Part shown: positions 48,890 to 56,992 of the stretch, piece by piece
Position numbering within the stretch: the stretch's first letter is position 1
Layout: the number at the start of each line of letters is the position of its first letter
Assembly (NCBI RefSeq): GCF_018310535.1
Contig: NZ_CP074103.1
Span: forward strand, 1 to 64,000
DNA length: 64,000 nucleotides
Reading direction: 5' to 3'
From: Streptomyces mirabilis
Lineage (GTDB): Bacteria; Actinomycetota; Actinomycetes; Streptomycetales; Streptomycetaceae
The notes under the pieces: model-generated
The model's input: the letters and a program-made list of their open reading frames with translations, nothing else
What the model was told of the DNA's origin: nothing
The model's database searches: none
Translations under genes and position numbers: made by a program

Positions 48890-49861
48890 GTGCCGAACCA
48901 CACCCCCATGACCGGCTGCCTGCCCGCCTTCGGCCGGCACCGCGGCTACCCACCCCGCGACGGGTGGCTCCGCAAGGTCTACCTCGCCCTGCTCCAGGAT
49001 CACGCCGCCCTGCGCCGCCCCGACGCGACCGTCGTGCTCGGAGTCGGCAAGAGCATGGTCCCGGCCATGTCCTTCTGGTCCCAGGCCTTCGGACTGGCCG
49101 CCCGGCACGGCCGGGACTTGGTGCCCACCGACCGGGCCCACTGGCTCTTGGACGAGGAAGCCGGAGCAGACCCCTTCCTTGAGCTCGACACCAGCCTGTG
49201 GGTGCTTCATTGGTGGCTGGTGAGCGCCGAACGGTGCCATGTGCCCAGCTGGCGCTACCTCTTCGGGTACTCCCCGATCAGCCGGTACAGCCGCGCAGAA
49301 CTGCAGGGACGCCTTGCGGTCGCCGCCGAAGCCGCCGGCCACAAGAGCCCGGCCCGATCGGTAGTCGCCGCGGACATTGCCTGCCTGGTCAGCATGTACG
49401 CGCTCCGGGACCGCGACGCAACGGGTGTCGAGGACGAACTCGCCAACCCCTTCCGCACCCTGCACCTGCTCGACCCCGAACCTCCCGCTGGTGGAGCTGC
49501 CGGCCGAAGCCACGGCGTGGCCGTCCGCCGCACCGCCGGCCGCCGCTGCCCCGACGTCGTCCAGGCGTACGCGAGCCTGGACTTCGCCGCCCGCACCGCA
49601 GGTCCCGCACCCGGCTCCATCAACCTCGCCCGTCTCGCCTCCGATCCCCTCGGGCCGGGCAGGCTTTTGCTCACCGGCAACGAAGACCTCCGCCGAGCCG
49701 TGCACAGGGTCGCCGGCCGCCATGCGGATCTGGCCGTTGTGCAGTCCGGCGACGGGCAGGAGACCCTCGCCTACTCGCGCGGGCCCGCTCTCCTCGCCGA
49801 GGAGGTCCTGGCCACCGCCTATCCCGCCCTGCAGCCTGATGCCGGCCGCACGTGGGGGTAA
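48890..49861 (+). CDS. DUF4007-like protein
   Basis: The 323-residue protein opens with FGRHRGYPPRDGWLRKVYLAL and DATVVLGVGKSMVPAMSFWSQAFGL, the pattern I recall for DUF4007 proteins. These are found in defence islands, often beside PAPS-reductase-like proteins of phosphorothioation-type systems. A PAPS-reductase-like gene lies about 8 kb upstream. The biochemical role of the family is not established. LARLASDPLGPGR near residue 245 is also family-like. Confidence 0.55.
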   Translation: MPNHTPMTGCLPAFGRHRGYPPRDGWLRKVYLALLQDHAALRRPDATVVLGVGKSMVPAMSFWSQAFGLAARHGRDLVPTDRAHWLLDEEAGADPFLELDTSLWVLHWWLVSAERCHVPSWRYLFGYSPISRYSRAELQGRLAVAAEAAGHKSPARSVVAADIACLVSMYALRDRDATGVEDELANPFRTLHLLDPEPPAGGAAGRSHGVAVRRTAGRRCPDVVQAYASLDFAARTAGPAPGSINLARLASDPLGPGRLLLTGNEDLRRAVHRVAGRHADLAVVQSGDGQETLAYSRGPALLAEEVLATAYPALQPDAGRTWG

Positions 49862-49967
49862 CTCGCTGCTCGGTCCGGGTCCTGACGGCTTGCGCCTTCG
49901 CCGCCGGGATCCGAGCCGACGCCGCGATGGCACCGTGACGCCCGCGGGCACACGACGCGACTCGATG

Positions 49968-49996
49968 TTGTGTATTCATATTTCACTGTGTATTCT
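49968..49996 (+). promoter_or_regulatory. Accessory promoter family, copy 7
   Basis: TTGTGT, a 17-bp spacer (ATTCATATTTCACTGTG) and TATTCT contain the clearest repeat of TGTGTATTC, twice at 20-bp separation. The gene at 50072 follows. Confidence 0.8.
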
Positions 49997-50071
49997 GATC
50001 TCTGTTGGTGGTGCTCGCCCCTCGGCTTGAGCGTCCCAGCCCTCCCCTACCGACGAGATCAGGAGACACTC

Positions 50072-50680
50072 ATGCGCATCAAGACCGGTGAGCAGCACCA
50101 GGGTTGGACCGTGGTCGACCAGGCACGGCGCGAGTGGCGCGGCTCCTTCGAGGGTGTGTGGCTCGGCGTAGACGAGTCCACGGGGCACTGGATGGTCGGC
50201 CGCCAGCACGACGGGCAGTCGATGGATGACGGCTTCGACACGACCGGCAACTGGTCCGCGTCCCGGCTCTTCCGTGAGGACAACGAGTACCTGAACATGC
50301 GCCGGGCCCTGGCGGCGTACGACGAAGAGGCCAGGAACGCGAGCGATGTCTGGAACGGAATGTGGGACCAGCGCGCCCACGAAGCCGTCGCCCGGCACCT
50401 CGCGCACCGCGTCCCGTTCCCGGCCCCGCTCCAGCTCTCGGCCGGATGGATCGGGCGGGGCCTGAGCGACTCCCACTCGCCGATGGGGGCGACGATTCCG
50501 CTCGACGGGCCGGTGGCCAAATATGAGCTGATCCGCTACCTCCAGGGTCAGACCCGGTTCGACGAGACCGTGACGGAGGCGGGATCGGTCTCCGAGCAGG
50601 AGGCGTACCAGCTGATCATCAACGCGACAGGGCCGATCCTGGTCGTGTGCCGGGGGGTGAAGTTCTACCTCAGCAAGTAG
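50072..50680 (+). CDS. Hypothetical protein
   Basis: The 202-residue protein follows AGGAGAC. It is soluble, with GWTVVDQARREWRGSFEGVW and a C-terminal ILVVCRGVKFYLSK. No known family is recognised. It is the first gene after accessory promoter copy 7. Confidence 0.55.
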   Translation: MRIKTGEQHQGWTVVDQARREWRGSFEGVWLGVDESTGHWMVGRQHDGQSMDDGFDTTGNWSASRLFREDNEYLNMRRALAAYDEEARNASDVWNGMWDQRAHEAVARHLAHRVPFPAPLQLSAGWIGRGLSDSHSPMGATIPLDGPVAKYELIRYLQGQTRFDETVTEAGSVSEQEAYQLIINATGPILVVCRGVKFYLSK

Positions 50681-50788
50681 GCCGGACGGCACGTGAGGCG
50701 CGGGGCCGCGAGCACCGCGCCCGTGCCGCCAGCCACCCACCCGACGCACCGAAAGCGAGGACGCCGCCCCCGGGGCGGCGGAGAAGAC

Positions 50789-51472
50789 ATGGACCACAAG
50801 AACCTCATCGGCCACGACGGCGCCGTTCACGAGGGTCTGCTCAACAGCCACACCGGCTTTCTGATTGACGTGGTCTGCGACGCGGGCCGGTACTCGGTCG
50901 TCCACCACTACGAGCACTTGGACCCGGCGCGCGTCACCGACGCCCCGCTCTCCTGTCCGGCGTGCGTCGCCGCGAGCCCGCCCGCCGCCGGGTCCCTCCA
51001 CCGCGGTCGTCTGGCCCACCGGTACGCCAAGGACGTCCTCGCCCGCGCCGACAACCGCGGATATCCGCCCGGCCTGGACGACGAGGCACTGCGCCTGGCG
51101 TTCGTGGCACTCACGGTGGAGGACCCGCCGTCCCAGCGTCTCTACGCGCTGATCAGAGAGCACTTGGCCGACATGCTGACCGACCGTGCGCTGGCCGTGC
51201 CGGAAGGGATCCCGCAGGTCCTGGTGCCCTACACGCGGTACACCGGCGGCGAGGTCCAGGCTCCGGTCGGGCCTGGGGACCGCCTCATGCGCGACGGTGT
51301 CGCCAGCGGCCACTTCCCGATCGTGCGGGTCGAAGCGGTCGAGGAATCACCGACCGGCGTCACCGTCACCGTCCGAGAGAAGGACTGGCACCCGTTCACG
51401 TGGTCCGCGCAGGAGCTCGGCCGGTGCTTCTTCAAACTCGACCGGGCGCCGCTGCCCGCAGCTGAGCGCTGA
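50789..51472 (+). CDS. Hypothetical protein
   Basis: The 227-residue protein follows GGAGAAG, immediately after a small GC palindrome. It includes LSCPACVAAS, a single CxxC, and a C-terminal domain with TVREKDWHPFTW. It is soluble. No family is recognised. Confidence 0.5.
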   Translation: MDHKNLIGHDGAVHEGLLNSHTGFLIDVVCDAGRYSVVHHYEHLDPARVTDAPLSCPACVAASPPAAGSLHRGRLAHRYAKDVLARADNRGYPPGLDDEALRLAFVALTVEDPPSQRLYALIREHLADMLTDRALAVPEGIPQVLVPYTRYTGGEVQAPVGPGDRLMRDGVASGHFPIVRVEAVEESPTGVTVTVREKDWHPFTWSAQELGRCFFKLDRAPLPAAER

Positions 51473-51749
51473 CCGGCTCTCGCGACTCCACCTGACTCCG
51501 CCGTCACCGGCCGCAGGTGGGCCGGGCACCCACTGCTTTCGCTGCGGCCCCCTGCCCCGCTGGTGTGCGCTGAGACAGCCGCCCGCCCCTGGCGCAGCTC
51601 CACCACCGCGCGCCCGGCACCTTCACGCCCCGGCCCTCCACTCGCGCCTTAGCTCCGCGCCCCGGCCGCGCTCCCCCACCGTCGGCCACCCGACGCACCC
51701 GCCAGTCGTACGTCGCCTCTCCCCGCCTCGTCTCATGGAGCGCTCCGTC

Positions 51750-52487
51750 ATGCCCTCAGTCGATTTCGACCCGCTCGTCGCCGAGGAGCAGCTACTCGCT
51801 GCGGCACGCGCTGGGATCCGCTCGATCACGCACGCCACCGGAACCTGTACAGCCCAGGACCTCTCGGAACTTCTCGCCCAGCAGCTCCGCGCCGGCCTGC
51901 TCCGCCAAGCCCTCCCCCTCCCGGGATCCTCGGGCCCCGGTGAGCTCGACGTCGAAGCCGTGGTTCAGGCGAACTACGAGCTGGAGACCACCATCCACGG
52001 CCGGGCCGCGCAGGTGCGCTTCACGCCGGGCCTTGCCCAGAGTGGTGTGGCTCACGGGGAGCACATGGACGTCCGGGCCGCCGTGTCGCTCACGTACCGG
52101 GTCAGCCTCCAGTTCGAGTGCGCCGTGGTCAGCACCGACCGCGGCCAGAGCTGGTCGCCGGCCCTCACCAGCGCCCGGCGCCCTTGGCTGACGTCTGCCA
52201 GGAACCTGTGCCCTGAAGTCGGCGAGCAGGTGACCGCCCTCATGTACACCCCCGCCCACGGCCCGGGCCTCGCACCGGTCATCGACGCGGCACGCCTCGT
52301 CGCAGCCACGCGGGCCCTGACCCGGCTCCGTGTCGCGCAGGGCGACCTTGCCTTCGCCGGCTCCCGCGCCGTCGCGGCCCGGGCCGTGTTCGAGCGGTAC
52401 GGCTGCGGTCCTGGCGACGCAACCCGGCTCCACGCGCGTCTGCGGGAGCTCGCGGCCGCGCAGGACAAGGGCCTCGTCGGCTGGTGA
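51750..52487 (+). CDS. Hypothetical protein
   Basis: The 245-residue protein begins MPSVDFDPLVAEEQLL; an ATG five codons earlier is an alternative. The 277 bases before it (51473-51749) hold no clear gene. The protein is helical at both ends with a beta-rich middle. No family is recognised. It precedes the DpdA-like gene with a short gap. Confidence 0.5.
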   Translation: MPSVDFDPLVAEEQLLAAARAGIRSITHATGTCTAQDLSELLAQQLRAGLLRQALPLPGSSGPGELDVEAVVQANYELETTIHGRAAQVRFTPGLAQSGVAHGEHMDVRAAVSLTYRVSLQFECAVVSTDRGQSWSPALTSARRPWLTSARNLCPEVGEQVTALMYTPAHGPGLAPVIDAARLVAATRALTRLRVAQGDLAFAGSRAVAARAVFERYGCGPGDATRLHARLRELAAAQDKGLVGW

Positions 52488-52563
52488 GCCCTGCCCGCCG
52501 CGCCGCGCGGAGGTCCCGCGCGGCGGCACCGCCCCACCCGATGCCTTCACGTTCGGAGAGGTC

Positions 52564-53358
52564 ATGCCCGTTCTCGTTCCAGCACAGCCCGCACAGGCGG
52601 CACCGCCGTTGCCGACCTTCTGGCTCGGCGTCCACCGCCCGCACTGGCTCAAGGAGAGCCGCGTGCCGATGTTCGTGTCGAACCGCCAGCTCGCCCGCGT
52701 CAAAATCCTTCCCCGCGCCGGCCACCCGTGGGCGCTCGACAGCGGCGGCTTCACGGAGATCACCAAGTTCGGCGAATGGCGCACCACCCCGCAGCAGTAC
52801 GTGCAGCAGATCCGCAGGTACAGGGATGAGGTGGGCCGGCTGTCCTGGGCCAGTCAGCAAGACCTCATGTGCGAGGACGACGCGCTGCGCATGACCGGCC
52901 TGACGATCGACCAGCACCAGGACCTCACCGTCGCGAACTTCCTGACGTTGCGCGAGCTCGCCCCCGAGCTTCCGATCATCCCCGTCGTCCAGGGGTGGCT
53001 TCGTCCCCACTACGCCCGGTGCGTCGAAAAGTTCGCGGCGGCCGGCGTCGATCTGACCAAGGAGCCCCTCGTCGGCGTGGGCAGCATCTGCCGGCGGCCC
53101 AGCACCTTCACGGCGAGCTGGATCCTGGAGGACTTGCACGCCATGGGCTTGAGGTTGCACGCCTTCGGCTACAAGAAGACCGGACTCGACGTCTCGTGGC
53201 GGCACGTGGCTTCCGCCGACAGCATGGCGTGGTCGAAGGGCGGCAGGTTCGAGCGGACCTGCGGCACGCACAAGAGCGAGGCCAACTGCCTCCCCTACGC
53301 GTTGCGCTGGCGCGAAGACCTCCTGGGCCACCTGGCCGCGGTCCGGGAGGCGGCGTGA
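52564..53358 (+). CDS. DpdA-like TGT-family DNA transglycosylase
   Basis: The 264-residue protein contains ALDSGGFTEI (about residues 57-66), the DSGGF signature of the tRNA-guanine transglycosylase fold. SWASQQDLMCEDDALR, PIIPVVQGW, GVGSICRRPSTFT and HAFGYKKTG follow in the expected order. DpdA-type proteins insert 7-deazaguanine bases into DNA in phages and genomic islands. This form is smaller than DpdA of bacterial islands and close to the phage/plasmid type. No preQ0 synthesis genes are visible, so the base would come from the host. Its stop overlaps the start of the disrupted Mom-like gene. Confidence 0.7.
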   Translation: MPVLVPAQPAQAAPPLPTFWLGVHRPHWLKESRVPMFVSNRQLARVKILPRAGHPWALDSGGFTEITKFGEWRTTPQQYVQQIRRYRDEVGRLSWASQQDLMCEDDALRMTGLTIDQHQDLTVANFLTLRELAPELPIIPVVQGWLRPHYARCVEKFAAAGVDLTKEPLVGVGSICRRPSTFTASWILEDLHAMGLRLHAFGYKKTGLDVSWRHVASADSMAWSKGGRFERTCGTHKSEANCLPYALRWREDLLGHLAAVREAA

Positions 53359-53571
53359 ACGGGATGCCGGTCATGCCCAGCGCCGGTGAGCTGCGGGCGA
53401 TGGTGGCGGGCGACCCGCGAGGCTATGCCCAGCGGTGGTCGTTCGGCGTACCCAGCTGGCGGCACGCCTCCGAAGGAGGCTTCCGCAGGGCTCGATACGA
53501 GGTCGTCCGGATCGACGAGCAGACGGCACGCCGCTACGTCACCTCACAGCACTATCTCTCCGGATGGCCCG
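53355..53571 (+). pseudogene. N-terminal part of a Mom-like DNA-modification gene, interrupted
   Basis: A GTG that overlaps the DpdA-like stop opens a frame ending its homologous part at YEVVRIDEQTARRYVTSQHYLSGWP. HYLSGWP resembles the H-Y-S-x-x-Y-P core of Mom-like GNAT-fold enzymes that modify adenine in DNA. After GGCCCG (53566-53571) the frame enters the transposon and stops at 53666 with about 31 foreign residues. The missing C-terminal part is at 63376-64000. Confidence 0.8.
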
Positions 53572-53635
53572 TTATCTACAGCTGTCAAGTTGCCATGCAG
53601 GTCGGGCCCGTCGCGAGTTCTCAGTCACGTAAGGC
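53572..53635. repeat. Left end of the Tn554-like element
   Basis: Just inside the core is TTATCTACA, matched by TTATCTTCA at the inverted right end. GTCACGTAAGGCA at 53623-53635 matches GCCACGTCAGGCA (inverted, 63331-63343) at 11 of 13 bases, a probable recombinase-binding site. Confidence 0.65.
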
Positions 53636-53641
53636 ACATGG

Positions 53642-54520
53642 TCAACGGAAGCTTTGCACCAGATAGAGGGCACCAAGCCCTGTGGCCAGCGCGCCGAGGA
53701 GGAGCCGCAGAGCGGTCTCGGGGAGGCGGGGCTGAAGGCGGGCGCCGAGATAGCCGCCGACCAGGCCACCGACTCCGCAGGCCAGGCCAAGGGGCCAGTC
53801 CGGCGCCACGTCCCCGCGGCTGACCAACGACAGCAACGTGAAGGTGGCCGCGCCGACGAGCGAGGTCACGAACGTGGAGGCGAGGGCGGCCGGGGCGACC
53901 CGGGCGACTGGGAGACCGCGGCCGACAAGGATCGGACCGAGCAGCGAGCCTCCTCCGATTCCGTAGATGCCGCCCACGATGCCCACGACCAGCGCGAGGC
54001 CGGTCACGGTGCGGGCGGACGGTTCACCAGCGGCGGCCCGCTCGGGTGCTGGGCGGAGGGTGCGCGCGCACAGCCACAGGCCGAGCGGGAGGAGGAGGCC
54101 AGCGATGAGGAGCCGGAAGACGGTGGGCCCAGGGAGGGCGAAGACTCGAATGACGGCGCCGAAGATCACTCCTGGCAGGGTGCCGGCCACCAGGCGCCGG
54201 GTGAGCTGTCCGCGCAGGGCGCCGGACCGGCTGTAGCGCCACAAGGCTCCCGGTCCAGCGATGACGTTGAAGAGGAGGTTGGTCGGCGTGACTGCGGGGT
54301 TCGGCACGCCGAAGACACTGAGCTGGAGCGGGAGAAGGAAGACCGCCCCGGACACCCCGACCGGCGCGGTCATCGTCGCGATGAGCAGCCCTGCGGCCAG
54401 CCCTCCTACCGCTGTCCACCAGTCCACCGTTGCCCCGCCCTCCGTTGCCAGACCAGTATCAGTCCGGCCGTCGGCGGCCTGGCCGGTCGGCAACAAGATG
54501 TTCATGAGCAGCACGGTCAT
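53642..54520 (-). CDS. TauE/SafE-family membrane exporter
   Basis: The 292-residue protein has about eight hydrophobic segments in two halves. Each half has the family pattern (GVSGAVFLLPLQLSVFGVPNPAVTPTNLLFN and GIVGGIYGIGGGSLLGPIL), typical of TauE/SafE transporters of sulfur compounds or other anions. The start overlaps the stop of the ArsR remnant, so it was probably an ArsR-controlled exporter. It is the cargo gene nearest the left end of the transposon. Confidence 0.8.
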   Translation of the reverse strand: MTVLLMNILLPTGQAADGRTDTGLATEGGATVDWWTAVGGLAAGLLIATMTAPVGVSGAVFLLPLQLSVFGVPNPAVTPTNLLFNVIAGPGALWRYSRSGALRGQLTRRLVAGTLPGVIFGAVIRVFALPGPTVFRLLIAGLLLPLGLWLCARTLRPAPERAAAGEPSARTVTGLALVVGIVGGIYGIGGGSLLGPILVGRGLPVARVAPAALASTFVTSLVGAATFTLLSLVSRGDVAPDWPLGLACGVGGLVGGYLGARLQPRLPETALRLLLGALATGLGALYLVQSFR

Positions 54521-54678
54521 CTGTGGCAGCCCGGTGAGGCAGCGTTGGGGCAGGTCTTGTCCGGCTCGACGGCGACCACGGCGGGGAGCAGATGCTCCAG
54601 GGTGTGGCCGAGGCGTTCGTCGGCGAGCGCGCGGCCGAACCGCGCCAGCGTCTCAGTGTCGGGAGCAGGAGTCAGCAC
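54517..54678 (-). pseudogene. ArsR-family repressor with internal deletion of its HTH
   Basis: The 53 codons read VLTPAPDTETLARFGRALAD, which resembles an ArsR N-terminus. It then jumps to ERLGHTLEHLLPAVVAVEPD and KTCPNAASPGCHR, which resembles the C-terminus with its metal-binding Cys. The whole helix-turn-helix, about 60 residues, is missing. The repeated LAD in the two halves could have served as the recombination point. It remains in frame and overlaps the exporter start, so the exporter may now be unregulated. Confidence 0.6.
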
Positions 54679-54775
54679 CCCTTGGATCGTGGCACCGGTC
54701 GGACACCTTGCTCCGCTAGGGTGCGCCGAGATCTTGTGTGGGCATTCGGCGGCGGGTGCCGCGAAGGGGTGGTCG

Positions 54776-56041
54776 ATGAACGCGGTGGGGGCCTCGGCCG
54801 GTGGCGGCGAGTTGAAGCGGCGCCTGGGGGTGTCCGATGCCGTGCTGATCGGGCTGGGGTCGATGATCGGGGCGGGTATCTTCGCCGCGCTCGCTCCGGC
54901 GGCGAAGGCGGCCGGGTCCGGACTGCTGCTCGGGCTTGTTCTCGCAGCGGTGGTCGCGTACTGCAACGCGACGTCGTCGGCGCGGCTGGCCGCCCGATAC
55001 CCGGCCTCTGGCGGTACCTATGTCTACGGCCGCGAGCGCCTCGGGGACTTCTGGGGCTACCTGGCCGGCTGGGCGTTTGTTGTCGGCAAGACCGCTTCCT
55101 GCGCGGCCATGGCGCTGACCGTGGGCACCTACGCCTGGCCGGGCCAGGCCCACGCGGTCGCGGTGGCCGCCGTGGTGGCGCTGACCTGGCTCAACTACAC
55201 CGGTGTGCAGAAGAGCGCGGGCCTGACCCGGATCATCGTCGCGGTGGTACTGGCGGTCCTCGCTGCGGTGGTGACCGCCTGTCTGGCCGGGGGGACTGCC
55301 CAGGCCGCCCGGCTGGATATCGGCACGGACGCCACGGCGGGCGGTGTTCTGCAGGCGGCCGGGCTGTTGTTCTTCGCGTTCGCCGGGTACGCCCGCATCG
55401 CCACCCTCGGCGAAGAGGTCCGCGACCCGGCCCGCACCATCCCCCGCGCGATCCCTCTGGCGCTGGGTATCACCCTCGTCGTCTACGTCTGCGTGGCCGT
55501 CGCGGTCCTGTCGGTGCTCGGGCCCGAGCGGCTCGCCCACGCCGCCGAACCGCTCACCGAAGCCGTGCGGGCAGCCGGCGCCCCCGCCTTGGCCCCCGTC
55601 GTCCGCGTCGGTGCGGCCGTCGCCGCGCTCGGGTCCTTGCTCGCGCTGATCCTCGGGGTCTCCCGCACCACGCTGGCGATGGCTCGCGACCGGCATTTGC
55701 CCCACACCCTGTCCGCGGTCCACCCGCGCTTCGCCGTCCCCCACCACGCCGAGCTCGCCGTTGGTGCGGTCGTCGCCATCGCCGCCGCAACCGTAGACGT
55801 GCGCGGCGCGATCGGCTTCTCCTCCTTCGGCGTCCTGGCCTACTACGCCATCGCCAACGCTGCCGCCTTCACCCTCACCTTGGACGAGGGCCGCCCGCCG
55901 CGCGCCGTTCCCGTCCTCGGCCTGGCCGGCTGCGCGGTCCTCGCCTTCGCCCTGCCGCTGGCCTCCGTCATCTCCGGAGCCGCCGTCCTGGCCGTCGGCG
56001 CCGCCGTCTACGGCGCACGAAAGGCCCGAGCCCGCAGCTGA
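54776..56041 (+). CDS. APC-family amino-acid permease
   Basis: The 421-residue protein starts behind AAGGGG. It has the APC signature SDAVLIGLGSMIGAGIF near its start and about twelve membrane segments. YPASGGTYVYGRERLG and FAFAGYARIATLGEEVRDPARTIPRAI are typical of amino-acid/polyamine permeases. The upstream extension of this frame is a shadow of other genes. The substrate cannot be inferred. Confidence 0.85.
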   Translation: MNAVGASAGGGELKRRLGVSDAVLIGLGSMIGAGIFAALAPAAKAAGSGLLLGLVLAAVVAYCNATSSARLAARYPASGGTYVYGRERLGDFWGYLAGWAFVVGKTASCAAMALTVGTYAWPGQAHAVAVAAVVALTWLNYTGVQKSAGLTRIIVAVVLAVLAAVVTACLAGGTAQAARLDIGTDATAGGVLQAAGLLFFAFAGYARIATLGEEVRDPARTIPRAIPLALGITLVVYVCVAVAVLSVLGPERLAHAAEPLTEAVRAAGAPALAPVVRVGAAVAALGSLLALILGVSRTTLAMARDRHLPHTLSAVHPRFAVPHHAELAVGAVVAIAAATVDVRGAIGFSSFGVLAYYAIANAAAFTLTLDEGRPPRAVPVLGLAGCAVLAFALPLASVISGAAVLAVGAAVYGARKARARS

Positions 56042-56147
56042 CTGGAACTGAGCCCGATCCGCTCAGGCGCCGGCGGAGTACCGGACCGGATCTAGGGTGG
56101 CCTGGAGACCGGCGACCGGGCCGGACCGTGTGGAGGAAGACGCAGCC

Positions 56148-56819
56148 GTGACGGGACAAGAGCAAGACCCCCAGCTGGCCCAGGCACAGCGGGAGCACTG
56201 GCAGCACACCTACAGTGCCCATCCCGGCATGTACGGCGAGCAGCCCTCCGACCCCGCCGACCACGCCGCCGACGTCTTTCGTACGGCCGGAGCCCGAGAC
56301 GTTCTGGAACTGGGTGCCGGACACGGCCGCGACGCCCTGTACTTCGCCCGGTCGGGCTTCACCGTCCAGGCCACCGATTTCTCCGCCGTCGGCCTGGGAC
56401 AGCTCACCCACGCGGCCCGGACGCAGGGCCTCGGCGATCGCGTGGCCACCGTGACGCACGATGTCCGCGAGCCGCTGCCGTTGGCGGACAGCTCCGTGGA
56501 CGCGGTGTTCGCACACATGCTGCTGTGTATGGCCCTGTCCACGGCCGAGATCCACGCCCTGGTGGGCGAGGTCCGTCGGGTGCTGCGGCCCGGCGGCACC
56601 TTCGTCTACACCGTCCGGCACACCGGCGACGCCCACTACGGCACCGGCACCGCGCACGGCGACGACATCTTCGAGAACGGCGGTTTCGCGGTGCACTTCT
56701 TCGACCGTGACCTGGTCAACGCCCTCGCCGACGGCTGGATCCTCAACGACGTCCACGCCTTCGAGGAGGGAGACCTGCCCCGGCGGCTGTGGCGTATCAC
56801 CCAGACCCTGCCCCGGTGA
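56148..56819 (+). CDS. Class I SAM-dependent methyltransferase
   Basis: The 223-residue protein has DVLELGAGHGRDALYFA (motif I, about residues 48-64) and EVRRVLRPGGTFVYTVR, a UbiE-like pattern of small-molecule methyltransferases. The GTG start follows TGGAGGAAG; an earlier ATG at 56097 is less likely. HWQHTYSAHPGMYGEQPS precedes the domain. In metal-linked cargo it could be a metalloid methylase, but this is only a guess. Confidence 0.75.
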   Translation: MTGQEQDPQLAQAQREHWQHTYSAHPGMYGEQPSDPADHAADVFRTAGARDVLELGAGHGRDALYFARSGFTVQATDFSAVGLGQLTHAARTQGLGDRVATVTHDVREPLPLADSSVDAVFAHMLLCMALSTAEIHALVGEVRRVLRPGGTFVYTVRHTGDAHYGTGTAHGDDIFENGGFAVHFFDRDLVNALADGWILNDVHAFEEGDLPRRLWRITQTLPR

Positions 56820-56992
56820 GCGCCGCCACGAGAGCCGGAGCGCACCCCGACGGCACCGGTCTGCTGCCCGCGGCCGTCGAGGTGCTGGCATGGATCACAG
56901 AGCCAATGGTGTTTGACGATCGGTGTGACGGCGGGGGCGCCTTGGGTCGTGCCGTTGCGGTGTGCCGCAGGGGCGGGTGGAGTGGGGTGGGT
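56816..56992 (+). pseudogene. Possible truncated gene
   Basis: A GTG overlaps the methyltransferase stop and opens a frame reading VSAATRAGAHPDGTGLLPAAVEVLAWITEPMVFDD. It then continues into what looks like antisense of the ankyrin gene. The natural coupling and protein-like start suggest a cut-off gene end. I do not recognise the family. Confidence 0.25.

Noticed and set aside
53654..56041. A 795-codon open frame that would fuse a long polar region to the APC permease
   Set aside because: The first 370 codons are antisense to the TauE/SafE gene and have no ribosome site. The permease has its own good start at 54776.
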